Origin: Serripes groenlandicus
Lineage: Eukaryota > Mollusca > Bivalvia > Cardiida > Cardiidae
Reading direction: 5' to 3'
Length of the DNA stretch: 64,000 bases
Assembly: GCA_031761405.1 (NCBI GenBank)
Contig: JASEVX010000010.1
Coordinates: forward strand, 13,925,447-13,989,446
This document shows, one piece after another, positions 63,943-64,000 of the stretch; the stretch's first letter is position 1, and each line of letters begins with the position of its first letter. Below the pieces are notes generated by a model. That model saw only the letters and a list, made by a program, of their open reading frames with translations, did no database searches and was not told the DNA's origin. The position numbers and the translations under genes are program-made.

Positions 63943-64000
63943 TCTTCATGGTTTAGTGGTAAGGGCGTCCTCTATTGGGGCAGGAGATCAGGGCCCGATC
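63943..64000 (+). mobile_element. Start of a tRNA-headed SINE, cut by the window edge
   Basis: TCGTCTTCATGGTTTAGTGG then TAAGGGCGTCC is an A-box head like those of the second SINE family. The B box would start where the window ends (GGCCCGATC). It could also be a tRNA gene, but the first base pairs cannot be checked. Confidence 0.5.

Overview
The window looks like nuclear DNA of a bivalve mollusc. It is AT-rich, its genes are split into many short exons with GT-AG introns, and most of the intronic and intergenic DNA is repeats. Several repeat types are typical of bivalves: tRNA-headed SINEs whose 3' part runs GCCGTGATATAACTG...GGCGTTAAAC(AATC/AAAC)n, palindromic MITEs starting ATGAGCCGTCCCACGAGA, and large repeats ending GAGCTAAAAA. 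The species cannot be fixed from the sequence. No CRISPR array, rRNA gene or convincing functional tRNA gene is present.

Genes. (1) 1111-1186, minus: a probable first coding exon of a gene that leaves the window to the left; not recognised. (2) 6332-15196, plus: a complete six-exon gene for PSMD7/Rpn8, the non-catalytic MPN subunit of the 26S proteasome lid (349 aa). (3) 27524-61420, minus: a 14-exon gene spread over 34 kb for an RNA ligase of about 483 aa. It carries the nucleotidyltransferase motifs KANG (I), FEIL (III), EGEVLYF (IV) and LLKKK (V) in T4 Rnl1-like order and resembles the animal 5'-phosphate RNA ligases described from amphioxus. All splice phases agree from start to stop. (4) 38766-45783, plus: a three-exon, 155-aa gene of unknown function lying entirely inside intron 10 of the ligase gene, on the opposite strand.

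Repeats. The dominant repeat is a roughly 230-bp palindromic MITE with TTAA at both ends and termini CCCTTTCCC/GGGAAAGGG, so piggyBac-like. About 30 young copies and at least 40 older, diverged ones are present, and several end within 10-45 bp of ligase splice sites or of its stop codon. Other elements are: a hAT relic with an 8-bp target duplication and a decayed BED zinc finger (7191-8489); a Harbinger-like 1.4-kb element with TAA duplications and a broken ORF (18279-19697); several families with the shared design ACAAGAG-hairpin...IR......IR'-GAGCTAAAA that suggest Helentron-type rolling-circle elements (for example 16949-18154 and the nested stack 21394-24789); a LINE 3' end (4851-5110); SINEs, two of them with clean 14-15-bp target duplications; a 2.1-kb inverted repeat with arms of about 835 bp (39551-41685); and an array of about 80-bp units that repeats the end of ligase exon 2 together with its splice donor (58345-58800).

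Layout. 1-6.2 kb: repeats plus the leftward exon. 6.3-16.2 kb: PSMD7. 16.2-27.5 kb: intergenic transposon stack. 27.5-61.4 kb: ligase gene with the nested gene at 38.8-45.8 kb. 61.4-64 kb: repeat-poor upstream DNA, then MITE and SINE pieces. PSMD7 and the ligase gene converge. Nothing seen suggests that the genes form one pathway.
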